A stretch of DNA of 64,000 nt from NCBI RefSeq assembly GCF_000518185.1, contig NZ_KI912397.1, positions 1 to 64,000 of the forward strand, written 5' to 3'. Origin of the DNA: Bartonella clarridgeiae ATCC 51734. Its GTDB lineage: Bacteria > Pseudomonadota > Alphaproteobacteria > Rhizobiales > Rhizobiaceae. The notes beneath the pieces were generated by a model. The model was not told the DNA's origin, did no database searches, and worked only from the letters and a program-made list of their open reading frames with translations. The position numbers and the translations under genes were made by a program. Numbering within the stretch: position 1 is the first letter of the stretch; each line of letters starts with the position of its first letter. This document shows positions 20,309 through 30,351 of the stretch, piece after piece.

Positions 20309-21223
20309 TTATCTCATTAAAGATTTATATTCATAAATCCTTTTCTTATGTGGCGAACAAGACACTTTTTTATCATCTATAACAACTGAGTTCTTATCAA
20401 ACCTCTCAAAAATAACTTCATCCTTCTTGTTAACAATTTCATGTTTAGCTTCCGGATTTGATTTTATATACTCATTAAGTCGGTTTACACTTTGCGTATG
20501 TTTGTAAAAAGTGACTGGAAGATACTTATCTAACTGATCATAAGATACAAAAAAAGTATCTGATTTATATAAGACACCGTTAATATTATCTCTATGTAAT
20601 CTTTCTAATTTATCAGATTCACAATAAAGCTTTTTAGCTAAAGCCAAACTAATAATTCCACATTCAGAAGAACTCCGTTGAATATCCATTTCCACTACAG
20701 AAAAATGACAAGGTAATTGACTTCTCTCAAGAGCTATTTTTACCTCGATTGCTAGCATTGCCGGTTTCATATGCCTGAATGATACAGGTTCAAATAATAT
20801 CAAAGATGTCTTATTATTAACAGTTTGATGATCAATTACTGAAAAATGAATTCTGTCATTCCCTACGTTAACTATCAATCTGGAAGATTGAATCTCATTA
20901 TCTATTGTGTTTTGTATTAATACAGGAACATCTTCAGGTGTTGCAGAAAATTTAAGGTTCATCAGTGGATATTTTTTGTTTGCTTTCTCTATCAGAGCAG
21001 GCATCATTTCGAGATCCAACTCTTCATAACACATATCAAACCAACTACCATGAGTAATGTCATTCTCTAGACGTGCAATATTAATTTTTAATGATGAATC
21101 TTTCCAAAAGATAAAATTGTATTTTTTCCTAAGTATAGCTTTTTCCTTTTGCTCAGATACAACATTGTTTTTATTTTGTTTTGAACAACGAATTTTATTT
21201 AGTAAATCTCTTAGTTTGAGCAT
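20309..21223 (-). CDS. YopJ-family Ser/Thr/Lys acetyltransferase effector, copy 1
   Basis: 304 aa, member of the YopJ/C55 family, effectors that acetylate host kinases. The catalytic triad is visible: His126 in IHFSVIDHQT, Glu145 in LILFEP, and Cys188 in RSSSECGIISLALAKKL. The spacing (19 and 43 residues) is nearly that of YopJ (His109, Glu128, Cys172). The C-terminal part YLPVTFYKHTQSVNRLNEYI...ERFDKN also follows YopJ. The triad looks intact, so it is probably active. The start is ATG with GGAAAT upstream. No secretion domain of Bep (BID) type is present. A paralogue lies at 27722-28585 in the same orientation. Confidence 0.9.
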   Translation of the reverse strand: MLKLRDLLNKIRCSKQNKNNVVSEQKEKAILRKKYNFIFWKDSSLKINIARLENDITHGSWFDMCYEELDLEMMPALIEKANKKYPLMNLKFSATPEDVPVLIQNTIDNEIQSSRLIVNVGNDRIHFSVIDHQTVNNKTSLILFEPVSFRHMKPAMLAIEVKIALERSQLPCHFSVVEMDIQRSSSECGIISLALAKKLYCESDKLERLHRDNINGVLYKSDTFFVSYDQLDKYLPVTFYKHTQSVNRLNEYIKSNPEAKHEIVNKKDEVIFERFDKNSVVIDDKKVSCSPHKKRIYEYKSLMR

Positions 21224-21427
21224 AAATTAATTTCCATATTCAGAATTACCATTGGAGAACTAATTTCACATTGTGGTTTTACAATGTTGTGCATTAATCT
21301 CTTCCTCGTTCTAGAAAACGAAGAGATAAAGTTTTTCTTTGAAAACTAAGTTACTTTCGTGATAGATTTTTTAAACTTGGTTCATAAACTGTTAACAAAA
21401 GATCCATAATTTAGAAAATTCTAAATT

Positions 21428-21649
21428 TCAAAAATCTCTCATAATTGTCAGAATCTTAATGGCATTTGGCATTTCATCTTGAAGTTTTGTAATTAAAGCC
21501 TTTTCTATCATGCCCATAATTCTGAACAGAACCTTACAGTCTTTATATTTAATGTCTTCATGATTGGAAAGCTGAAACAATTTTATCCATAAACCACATA
21601 AGAAGCAGTCGATACTGTCACCATTGTACACCTCTGTGAATTTATTCAC
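21428..21649 (-). CDS. Small hypothetical frame, probably a remnant
   Basis: 73 aa from a GTG start. It reads as plausible protein (MGMIEKALITKLQDEMPNAIKILTIM) but matches no family I know. It lies just downstream, on the same strand, of decayed coding segments at 21.7-22.1 kb and may be their C-terminal piece. Low confidence that it is expressed. Confidence 0.3.
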   Translation of the reverse strand: MNKFTEVYNGDSIDCFLCGLWIKLFQLSNHEDIKYKDCKVLFRIMGMIEKALITKLQDEMPNAIKILTIMRDF

Positions 21650-24600
21650 TCAGGTATGCTAATCCTTTAGGTTATGTTTAATTGAAGAAATGACTTGCCC
21701 CATTTGATTTTAAATTATAATCGTAGGACAGTCTATAAGATCTTTCTTGGTTTTTATCTTGTAAGATAACAAAAAAGCGCCTGAAGCACAACGAGAAACC
21801 CAATCATGACTATGCAAGTAATTCGTTCAATCTTTTGGTAGCATTATACCTTGGCCACTTCAATGAAACCAAACAAACCAACAGAGCATTTTAAACTTTC
21901 AAACGCTTCTACTGTTAAAATTAATTCAGCAATAATATTGTCTTTCCTCTCTATTTGTCCCTATAAAAAAGCCTATCATTTATCATTCACTGTAGCTTGA
22001 GTACTCTATCTATGTCGCCACTACTTGCTTTGCAAGTCGTTCCCATTCGATAAAGTACTGTCATACCTGTTTACCTTTTTCATTACGCTCTAACTATGAA
22101 AAGTTCTTTTGCCATATTCAAAGCGATATAACAGTCTACTACTTTAACAACTTTAGATTCCGTCCTTCCAGATTTTTGGAATAATAAATCTTACACCCTT
22201 ATGAAATCGAAATCTTTATCCTCCTCAAATTTTTATTGAAAGATATACTCTTTCATCCAGGTAGAAAAACCTTTTCCTACTTGCAAAAACGCATGCAACT
22301 CACGTGCGTTAAACGTTTAAACAATTTCTTAATCAATCGCTTATTCCGATATCTTTATAAGAATATTCATGAGAACTCCTAGTTATTAGATATTTTGATT
22401 GACACCCTAAAAAAGTGTCAAGCACTCAAAACACGTAACTAGCTAATAGTTACGCTTTCCTCACAAAGGTATTTTATAGCGCAACTGCACCCAACGAAAT
22501 TATCATATACTATCTAAGTCAAAATCTTTTAAATTTTCGCAGAGAAAAAATTATTTTATCAATCTATCCGCTATATGTTTAAGTTGTTTTTTAGGCCTGA
22601 TTCATTCATAGAATATTATCACAAATGATAAAATCACTCTGTTAGCACTAAGCATAACAGCTTAAGAACATAATCTAGTGTCTTCTATTGCGACATTCCT
22701 GATAAGTGAGTTGATGTCGTATATTTTAGTGGTTAATCTTTCGTGAGTAAGTTTTTCATTAGCATTTGACATTTCTGATTTGAATGTAACAAATGCAATC
22801 AAGATGTTTTTTTGTTTTTCAATAGAGAATTTACCTTTATGAACTCTTGAAAAACATGATCTCCCATTTTTAAATGAGCGCACTTAGGAAATTCTCTTCC
22901 TTGAATGAAATCATAAAGCAAGATTGCTTTTTTCCAAAATTTTGTAGACTACATTGATTTTAGTTTCTCTTGAATTAAAATTTTTTAGAGACAATGGTAA
23001 AGATAAGTCAATAATATCTATTTCGAAAAACTGTGTTATTGCCTTTCCGTTTTTTTATTTTCTAATTAGTTTCTTTATCTGATAGCTATAAGAGATACCA
23101 TGCGAAAATTCACAATTTCTACACTAGAAGCTATCATTTTTGCTTTCGGATCAGCGCCAAGATAACCAATTAAATTACTTTATTAAACGTTTTTGTAGAT
23201 ATTCACCATATTTACACTGCACAAAAAAATATTATAATAATTTATACATTATTATTCAATAATATAAAAATATTATTTAAATAAATACATTAATTTTTAT
23301 AAAAGTGAATAAATTTAATTAAAATAAATTTTTAAAAATTTGATTTTATACAATTTTTATCTTTTTATTGAGTAACTTGTAATTAAGCATCTTTCTAGGT
23401 ACTTGCCCTCTCATAAATCCACGCTTTTACCTGCACTTTGGTAATATAATTTACAGCCTCAGGAATATCATACTGATAAGTGTCTTAAAACTCTTGTGTG
23501 CCATCTTTATGCTTATAAAAATACTCAACAGCCCCAATATCCCATGTTAGATGACTCACCATTATTTTTATGAACTTTTTGCATTTGAGATTTACGCCGT
23601 GTTAAATGGAAATGTTTTAAAATCTGCATGTTTTCTCTCATATTTTTGCATCATGTTCCATTTTCTCAAATTTGACTGCACAATGCATTTCTTTCTCTAT
23701 AAATTTGGATCAAAAATTATCAAATCGCTTTCTATGGTGTTGTTTATATCGATTTATAAAGTATATCTAATTTAAATCTGATCAGTATTTTTACGCAGAA
23801 GCTGAAAATCTATGTCTTTTACAGTGTGTAAATGCTAACTTCTAAATAAGCGTAAGCGGCTTCAAAGCTTACTCTTGCCATTTATCCCAGTTTTTTTTTA
23901 AGACTCTTCATGATACGATCTGCATACTTTCACATCTCACTTTCAAAAAGTTTTCATAGTAATTATATAATTTACCTGCGGACAGCATAAATGTCAGATT
24001 TAAACCATCCACTTTAACTTTCAACGGATTTTTAGTTCCCATTTGGAACGCCCAGCTTCTTATGCCTTCAAGCGTATAAAAATATACAAATGCTATAATT
24101 TTCCATTTGAACCCAGTTGACTTTAAACCCACTCGAAAAAACAAAAAATGTCGTTTTAATTTCTTTTTCTGTACTTTTTTCTTAAAAGTTTAAGATACAC
24201 CATTGCTAAGGACGTAACTTTTTATGCAAATCGATAGTTTTTATATCAAGAGCCAAAAAAACAGTAATTATCTCGTCATTCTCAAACAAAAATTTGTATA
24301 CACTGTTTACATTTTTAATCTCAAACCTGTGTTGTGCATATCTCCACCCATGTTGTTACCCTACTTGATAAAAACTTTCCATAACGTTTTTCCTTTTTTA
24401 GCTTTTCAACCACATTATGCATCCAGCTAGCTAGTTTTCTAGCTAATCACACTTGGTGACATCTTTTCCTATCTTGGCTACCTAAATAAACTTGAAATTT
24501 AGCAACCTCTGCTTTCACAGGCTCTGGAAGCGTACCTTTCTATATCGCCAAAACCGTAATTAGGCTCAAAATCAGCTAGTAATTAAACAACAGCTATTCA

Positions 24601-25621
24601 GCTTGAGAATTTTTCCCCTTTTTAGAAACGTTTTCTTACTTATGAGTACAGGCTAACTCTTGAACAACGTCATTAAGAATTTTTGAAAGCACTTATTCTT
24701 ATGAAACTATTGATAGCAATTTTTCTAACTCATCCACCACGTCAATACGCCATAAGGTATAGAGCATCATAAACGAAATCGATTTTTTACTCATGAACAG
24801 GTGATTGATTTTCTGATGAGCGCTCAATTGCATTTAAAAGCTTCTCACAATCACGAGGCTCTTTTTGCTCACGAACCTGATCCTTTAGTTTCAAAAACCT
24901 CAAAAGTCTTTTTTTTTATTTATTATAATGATAATTTTAATTTTTTCTTCTTATTATAATTGTTAATGTTATTTTATTGTAGCAATGACCTCATCATGAT
25001 TTTCTGATGAATTCCCTTTATGCTTATTTTCTTTCGTAGCAGCTTTTATGGCTTTTTCTAAAAACCTACTAGATTCTCATTGCAATTTTTTAATTGTGCT
25101 TCGACTTGTGTATTCCATAAATTTTCATTTAAGTGATAATTAATTCTTTCAAATGATTTTAAAAGTTTGTATTAAATAACCAACGATGTGTATTAAAATA
25201 AAAGTATCTTCACATATTAGTAAAGCATTGAATGCACTTACATAGTTTTCTCACCATCCGCTTCATTTTTTATAAATCACCCTCCTCAGATAGTTTAAGA
25301 ACTAACTTTTAATTATCCTTTGGTAATACCATCACAACACTATCAAATAGAATCTGATCATGGCAAAAAACTGCGGATCAAACTCTCCTTTGTATTTATA
25401 AAAATTTCGCTACTTCAATAAAATCAAATGCGCTATCTGAACGTTTCAAACCTTCAAACACTTTTGCTTTGAATTCAGAAATTAAACCTAATCATAGCAA
25501 ACTTTTTTGCCATGTTTCAAGTGATATAATGCTTTACGCTTAGCTCTGCTGATCTTGAGAGTTGTTTCAAAAATCCCTCATAAATATTTAATGAAGATGC
25601 AAAAGCACGCATTTTAACAAG
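21650..25621 (-). pseudogene. Zone of decayed coding sequence between effector genes
   Basis: About 4 kb with no intact gene but many minus-strand fragments interrupted by stops and frameshifts. Two diverged copies of one gene can be aligned. 21853-21940 corresponds to 25408-25485 (FGFIEVAK versus FDFIEVAK; AFESLK versus VFEGLK). 22089-22140 corresponds to 25488-25540 (YIALNMAKEL versus a broken YIT-NMAKKF). Other fragments read as EYFYKHKDGTQEF...IPEAVNYITKVQVKAWIYE (about 23400-23540), LPEPVKAEVAKFQVYLG (near 24500) and LKDQVREQKEPRDCEKLLNAI (near 24850). A 73-aa frame at 22662-22883 is probably also debris. Parent families are not identified; old effector copies are plausible from position. 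Confidence 0.55.
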
Positions 25622-27307
25622 TTAACAAGTCATATTCATTGCATTTAACCGTTTCATTCTGGCCACTTGCAATTGTCTCTGCATTTCTTTGATTTTCTTA
25701 ATAGTTCTTATAACAGTTTTTGCTTTACTTACTGATGTACCAATACTTTGAGCGAAATGCTCATAGTTATCATCATTGAGTGCTTTACATTCACATGGAG
25801 AAAGACGAGAATTAACCTTAGCCATAAAATTACAGAGATCTTTATTAAAAGACAAAAGAGCTACTGATTTTAAAGCTTCTTGCCACATATTTTCTGGCAA
25901 ATTAAGAATGCGCTGAACTACCTGGCTGGGCATTTTTACCGCTTGTTTACAACGTTTTTGTTTTTCTTGATGCTCCTTTAAAATTGCATTTTTAGAAGCT
26001 TCTACAACATTCCCATAATCTTCAATTGCATTACCAAGTTTATAAAGATTCTCCTCAACTTTTTGTATGCCGGATCCTCTATGCTTATTCTGATTGTATG
26101 CCGGATCCTCTATGCTTATTCCGATATTCGAAAATTTAATAATAGATTCAGAAGAATCTATAATTTGTTTAGCAAACATTTTAGCAAAACTCGGCTCTGC
26201 ATTAATCATGTCTATAGTTTCTTCCAACCTTTTTGAATCGCCATAAACAAGTTTTGAATAATGTTTAATTTTCTCCCGTTGTGCTTGAACAGAGACATGT
26301 TTTACAATCTTTTCAATAATTTCATCTTCCGTCAAAGTAGCTATTTTTTCCTCTGGGATAAAAATGTTTTCAAGATTTGCAGTTTTTGCAATGGTAAAAG
26401 TGAGCTTGTCATCAAGCTTTAATGCCCTTAATTGTTCTGGTGTAAAATAATCTTTATTGCATACGATGCAAACATCTTGCATTTCTATTGTAATGAAATC
26501 TGAACCAAAGCTTTTACAATACCCCGTATAGGTCACATCTTCTTTTGGTACCATAACGATCTGACATCCCAACTTTAAAAGATCAACCTCATTCATATCG
26601 CTCATGAATTGCTTTAAAATACGCCGCTTCTCTGGATTGGAAATATCTTCAAACATATGTTGCATAGGCTCTAAATTTCTATCTTGCATTGCCTTAACAC
26701 TCACATACTCCATACGTTTTGTTGTCACGACAGAGAAGTCAAGCGTATGACCTGCAGCTTCGGCAAGTTTTAAAAAAAACATTCGTTGTGTGCGTCCATT
26801 ACCTTCTCTAAAAGGATGTGTATAATTGATAGAAGCAAATAATTCTGCTGCATGATAGACAAATTCTTCACGCGATAAACCTTGTAAATTATTCTTCTCG
26901 ACAAGTATTCGGTCTATCTTTGCTAAGTTTTGCTGAATCTTTTTACCAACTGCGAAATACATATTGGAATTGCTCTTTTTCATCTTTAACACCACGGCAC
27001 TTGTGCCATCTGAAAATGCAAATGGAACATCACGAGTGTGTCCAGCCCATTCAAACGTATTCTCAAATAAGCGTTTATGCAAATATTTTAGATAGGTAGA
27101 ATCAAACCGTTCTGGACAAGGTTCCTTCATCAAATTAACGACTGCTTTTGCTGAATCATGGGCACATCTCGACTCCAAACTTTTAAAATCCGTGATTCCA
27201 TATTTATTTTTCAGCACATTACTATTAGGATAGACGTAATTGTAAGGTGAGAATAGGTCAGGTTGTTGTAGCGTTACCGTTATACTTACTCGCTTTGACT
27301 CTTTCAT
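25622..27307 (-). CDS. Bartonella effector protein with Fic, OB and BID domains (BepA-like)
   Basis: 561 aa, a substrate of the VirB/VirD4 type IV secretion system by architecture. Fic domain about 30-225 with the complete motif HPFREGNGRTQR at 164-175 (catalytic His164, phosphate-binding GNGR), so AMP transfer is expected. OB-fold linker about 235-320. BID domain about 330-540, ending in a basic tail (RTIKKIKEMQRQLQVARMKR), the usual T4SS signal. The N-terminus NVLKNKYGI and AGHTRDVPFAFSDGT are BepA/VbhT-like. ATG 27307 has AAGG seven bases upstream. No class I Fic antitoxin gene is visible upstream. A 31-bp tandem duplication around residues 394-415 is discussed separately. No virB/virD4 gene is in the window. 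Confidence 0.92.
   Translation of the reverse strand: MKESKRVSITVTLQQPDLFSPYNYVYPNSNVLKNKYGITDFKSLESRCAHDSAKAVVNLMKEPCPERFDSTYLKYLHKRLFENTFEWAGHTRDVPFAFSDGTSAVVLKMKKSNSNMYFAVGKKIQQNLAKIDRILVEKNNLQGLSREEFVYHAAELFASINYTHPFREGNGRTQRMFFLKLAEAAGHTLDFSVVTTKRMEYVSVKAMQDRNLEPMQHMFEDISNPEKRRILKQFMSDMNEVDLLKLGCQIVMVPKEDVTYTGYCKSFGSDFITIEMQDVCIVCNKDYFTPEQLRALKLDDKLTFTIAKTANLENIFIPEEKIATLTEDEIIEKIVKHVSVQAQREKIKHYSKLVYGDSKRLEETIDMINAEPSFAKMFAKQIIDSSESIIKFSNIGISIEDPAYNQNKHRGSGIQKVEENLYKLGNAIEDYGNVVEASKNAILKEHQEKQKRCKQAVKMPSQVVQRILNLPENMWQEALKSVALLSFNKDLCNFMAKVNSRLSPCECKALNDDNYEHFAQSIGTSVSKAKTVIRTIKKIKEMQRQLQVARMKRLNAMNMTC
26063..26124 (-). repeat. 31-bp tandem duplication inside the Bep gene
   Basis: Two head-to-tail copies (26063-26093 and 26094-26124) differ at one base. 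Because 31 is not a multiple of three, the copies are read in different frames: GISIEDPAYN from one and QNKHRGSGIQ from the other. Upstream Fic/OB and downstream BID are both in frame only with two copies present. Confidence 0.9.
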
Positions 27308-27721
27308 AGTTGAAACCTTATATATTTTATAAAAATGCTAAATTTCTATAGTAAATAATCTCCCCCCTTGTGTATCCTTCTAAAATTTAAGTATTTTAGT
27401 AAAAAAACCTTCCCCCGCACACAGATTAATGACTGTATCCACTGGTCTGCAATACCATTACAAATTGTCTTGAGAATTATAAAATGACTAATTAATATTT
27501 TTCACGAACTCTGCCTTGCTGCTTAATTGGCTTGCATAAATAAAAAACGTAGCTTTTATTCTCTATACTATTTACCATCTTGACACAAATACCTACAAAA
27601 GTAACTCCCTTCCTTTGACAGGCAAGATAGTGCAAAAATCAAATGAATTCACAAAAATTAACACATCGGAAATATACATATCGCTTTTCATTCACATAAG
27701 CTAATAATAACTAAAATTTCA
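27308..27721. other. Spacer upstream of the Bep gene
   Basis: 414 bases between the start of the Bep gene and the stop of the second YopJ-family gene. I looked for a small antitoxin frame carrying the inhibitory (S/T)xxxE(G/N) helix and saw none. The Bep promoter must lie here, but no clear consensus was picked out. Confidence 0.5.
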
Positions 27722-28585
27722 TCATCTTATTAATGATCTATATTCAGAAATCCTTTTTCTATGTGATGAAACAGATACATTTTTCTTATTGACCACAATT
27801 GAATTTCTATCAAACCTTTCAAAAATAGTTTCATTTTTTTTATTAATAATTTTATTTGCAGCCTCTGGATTCGATTTCACATATTCATTAATACGACTGA
27901 TACCTTGTGCATGTTTGTAAAAAGTAACTGGAAGATATGTATCCAACTTATCATAAGGTAAATATGACTCGCAATCACATAAAACACCGTCAATATTATC
28001 TTTGTGTATTCTTTCCAACTTTTCTGCCTCATGATACAGCTTTTTAGCAAGAGCCAAACTAAAAATTCCACACTCAGAGAAACTTCTCTGAATATCCATT
28101 TCCACAATGGAATAGTAACAAGAAGGCAATTGGGAAGCTTCAATGACTCTTTTCATTCTCGATATAAGTATCTTTGAAATCTTATGATCAAGTTTTGTAG
28201 CCTCAAATAATACCAAGGAAGTCTTGTCATCGATGGTTTTTAAGTCAATTACCACAAAATGGGGCATACTCCTATTCAGTATATTCGTTATAAACCTTGA
28301 AGATTGAATCCCATCATCGATAGTTTTTTGTACTGATACGCAAAGATCTTCAAATGTCATAGCAAGTTTAAGATTCATCTCTGGATATTTATTGTTTGCC
28401 TGCTTTACAAGAGCAGGCATCATTTTAAAATCTATATCCATATAACCTTTTGTCATCCAACTACCATCAATGATATCACTCTCCAAACGAGTAATAAGAC
28501 CTTCTAATGCCTCTCTTGCGATATCATTTTCCTCAGTTATGAATGAATCACTGGCTCGATCAATTGAATTGAATAACCGCAACAT
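27722..28585 (-). CDS. YopJ-family Ser/Thr/Lys acetyltransferase effector, copy 2
   Basis: Paralogue of the gene at 20309. The frame is open from a TTG at 28711, but I place the start at ATG 28585. Its upstream context AATATGGGAATTAATGCT matches AATATGGAAATTAATTT before copy 1. This start also puts the triad at His109 (PHFVVIDLKT), Glu128 (LVLFEA) and Cys172 (FSECGIFSLALAKKL), the same numbers as YopJ. Length is then 287 aa, close to YopJ. The C-terminal half (LDTYLPVTFYKHAQGISRINEYVKSNPEA) is conserved. The triad is intact, so activity is likely. It lies directly upstream of the Bep gene on the same strand. Confidence 0.9.
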   Translation of the reverse strand: MLRLFNSIDRASDSFITEENDIAREALEGLITRLESDIIDGSWMTKGYMDIDFKMMPALVKQANNKYPEMNLKLAMTFEDLCVSVQKTIDDGIQSSRFITNILNRSMPHFVVIDLKTIDDKTSLVLFEATKLDHKISKILISRMKRVIEASQLPSCYYSIVEMDIQRSFSECGIFSLALAKKLYHEAEKLERIHKDNIDGVLCDCESYLPYDKLDTYLPVTFYKHAQGISRINEYVKSNPEAANKIINKKNETIFERFDRNSIVVNKKNVSVSSHRKRISEYRSLIR

Positions 28586-28828
28586 AGCATTAATTCCCAT
28601 ATTAAAATCGAGTTTAATATTGATTTTTGTACTAATTAAATGACATCTTGCATTAAAAAACTCCACGACTGAAAAGATAAAAAGATGAAGCCATGTTTTA
28701 AATTTAAGCAATTTTCATTATAGATCTTGCTACAATTCCATTTTTTTTCAACTTAAAATCTCGAGAAGATGGACATATATAAAAATAAAATCGAAAAAAC
28801 ATATGACTCTTTCAATTAATAAGATAAA

Positions 28829-29704
28829 TCAAAATTTATAAGCCACACCAACAGAGAAACCATTGGATTTATATTTAATTGTAAATCTCTCCTTCGTAAA
28901 TTCCTTGTTATTAAAATCTGAATAACGGTATTCCGCGCGTAAAATAAGATTGTCAGTCACTGCAAGATCTAAACCACCACCAATGGTAAAACCAATCATT
29001 GTCTTTTTTTCAGACTCCATAGAAAAATCTAATTGTGATGATTGTGATGATTGTGATGATTGTGATGATTGTCTTATTCCAGTTTTAAGAGTTTCCTGTG
29101 TTACTGTTTCCATTACATAAACATCTTTAAGATGTGTATAAGCAACACCACCAGCAACATAAGGCATAATACGATCAAAACCAAACCCGATACGAACTCG
29201 TGTAGCACCAACCCATTTTTGTTTTAAAGTTTGCTTTAAACTAATAAATTGCTCAAGTGAAAAACCTGGAAATATTTTATTACTAACGTTATCCTTATTA
29301 CTAACGTTATCCATCTTTCGTAAAGCCATTACAAAACTGTCCATATCGACAGATTTTTCATCCTTTGCACCAGACCAATTAATATCTGTATCAAAACCTA
29401 GAACAAGCCCATTGTTGACATCAAAACTTGCACCTGCATAAAGACCACCTATAACACCTGAAAATTTAGGTGACGGATTATTTTTAAATAAGAGTTTTTG
29501 TCTTTCACCTTGAGTAGACATATAGGAAGTACTCGGACCTTCAAAACCACCAACATGCCCACCAAAATAAATACCTGTCCATGAAAAGTGAGGAGGAGAA
29601 ATGACCGTTGGAATGGTAGATGACTGATAAGGAATTACAAAATCTGCTGCCTGTGCTTCAGAAACTAAAAGTAATGCAAAAATAGATGTTGTTAAACGTT
29701 TCAT
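28829..29704 (-). CDS. Outer membrane beta-barrel protein (Omp25/Omp31 / hemin-binding protein type)
   Basis: 291 aa from ATG 29704 (GGAG upstream); the frame opens 22 codons earlier but the signal peptide MKRLTTSIFALLLVSEAQA fixes the start. The mature protein opens ADFVIPY, then WTGIYFGGHVGGFEG, typical of rhizobial Omp25/31 and Bartonella Hbp proteins. It ends with strands AEYRYSDF and FSVGVAYKF with a terminal Phe. Bartonella Hbp proteins bind hemin; that is family knowledge only. Two in-frame tandem duplications (SSQ repeats and a doubled DNVSNK) fall in likely surface loops. Confidence 0.87.
   Translation of the reverse strand: MKRLTTSIFALLLVSEAQAADFVIPYQSSTIPTVISPPHFSWTGIYFGGHVGGFEGPSTSYMSTQGERQKLLFKNNPSPKFSGVIGGLYAGASFDVNNGLVLGFDTDINWSGAKDEKSVDMDSFVMALRKMDNVSNKDNVSNKIFPGFSLEQFISLKQTLKQKWVGATRVRIGFGFDRIMPYVAGGVAYTHLKDVYVMETVTQETLKTGIRQSSQSSQSSQSSQLDFSMESEKKTMIGFTIGGGLDLAVTDNLILRAEYRYSDFNNKEFTKERFTIKYKSNGFSVGVAYKF
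29032..29072 (-). repeat. 9-bp tandem repeat encoding Gln-Ser-Ser units
   Basis: Unit ATTGTGATG occurs four times plus a partial copy, read as SSQSSQSSQ on the minus strand. In frame, so copy-number change would lengthen or shorten a loop of the outer membrane protein without breaking it. Confidence 0.9.
29277..29312 (-). repeat. 18-bp tandem duplication encoding DNVSNK twice
   Basis: Two identical 18-bp copies (29277-29294, 29295-29312) inside the outer membrane protein gene, in frame. Confidence 0.9.
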
Positions 29705-30351
29705 ATAAAACTCCGAAAAATCTACAGAAAAAAAGCTACAATAAATACATAATGATACATATTTTTTCAAAAAAATATGTAGTAAAAATAATACAATTAC
29801 AAAAAATAATAATAAAATATTGCTGAAATTTATGACTTTTTATAATTCTGCACTGAATCACTCAAGTATTAATCAATATTATTTTTTTATTTTATTAATA
29901 ACGTAATGATCTTTAAAAACTATAATCTAATTAAAAAATAATTTTTTCAATTGCTTAAAAAGATAATTAATAAAGTATTCTCTGTACTTTCCATTACTAT
30001 CAGATAATTAATATCAGAAATTAGGATTTTTAATAAATTAAATATACTATACTCAAAATGAAATTAATTTACATTTAGAAAGCTATTTAAAAATATTACC
30101 TGTCATATCTTAATTAAAATTGTAAAATTATTTTATTCAAGTCTGATCTCAATCAATATTTTCCAGATCTCGCGCCTAATATTTCTATGCTTCTGATATA
30201 GAAATTAATAATTTAATGGTTAATAAGTCATTACACAATAATATAGTGCTTTTCGGCAATTTCATCAGAGTATTTAGATACTAAAATATAATCTATAACC
30301 TATCATTACACTTTCTTGAATAGATATCTAAATATTAAATAGACAAAAAAT
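29705..30351. other. Very AT-rich spacer at the right edge of the accessory zone
   Basis: About 650 bases between the outer membrane protein gene and pdxJ. No gene, repeat or terminator that I can support. Confidence 0.55.

Noticed and set aside
22662-22883. 73-aa minus-strand frame in the decayed zone
   Set aside because: Non-ATG start and no recognisable similarity; treated as debris rather than as a gene.
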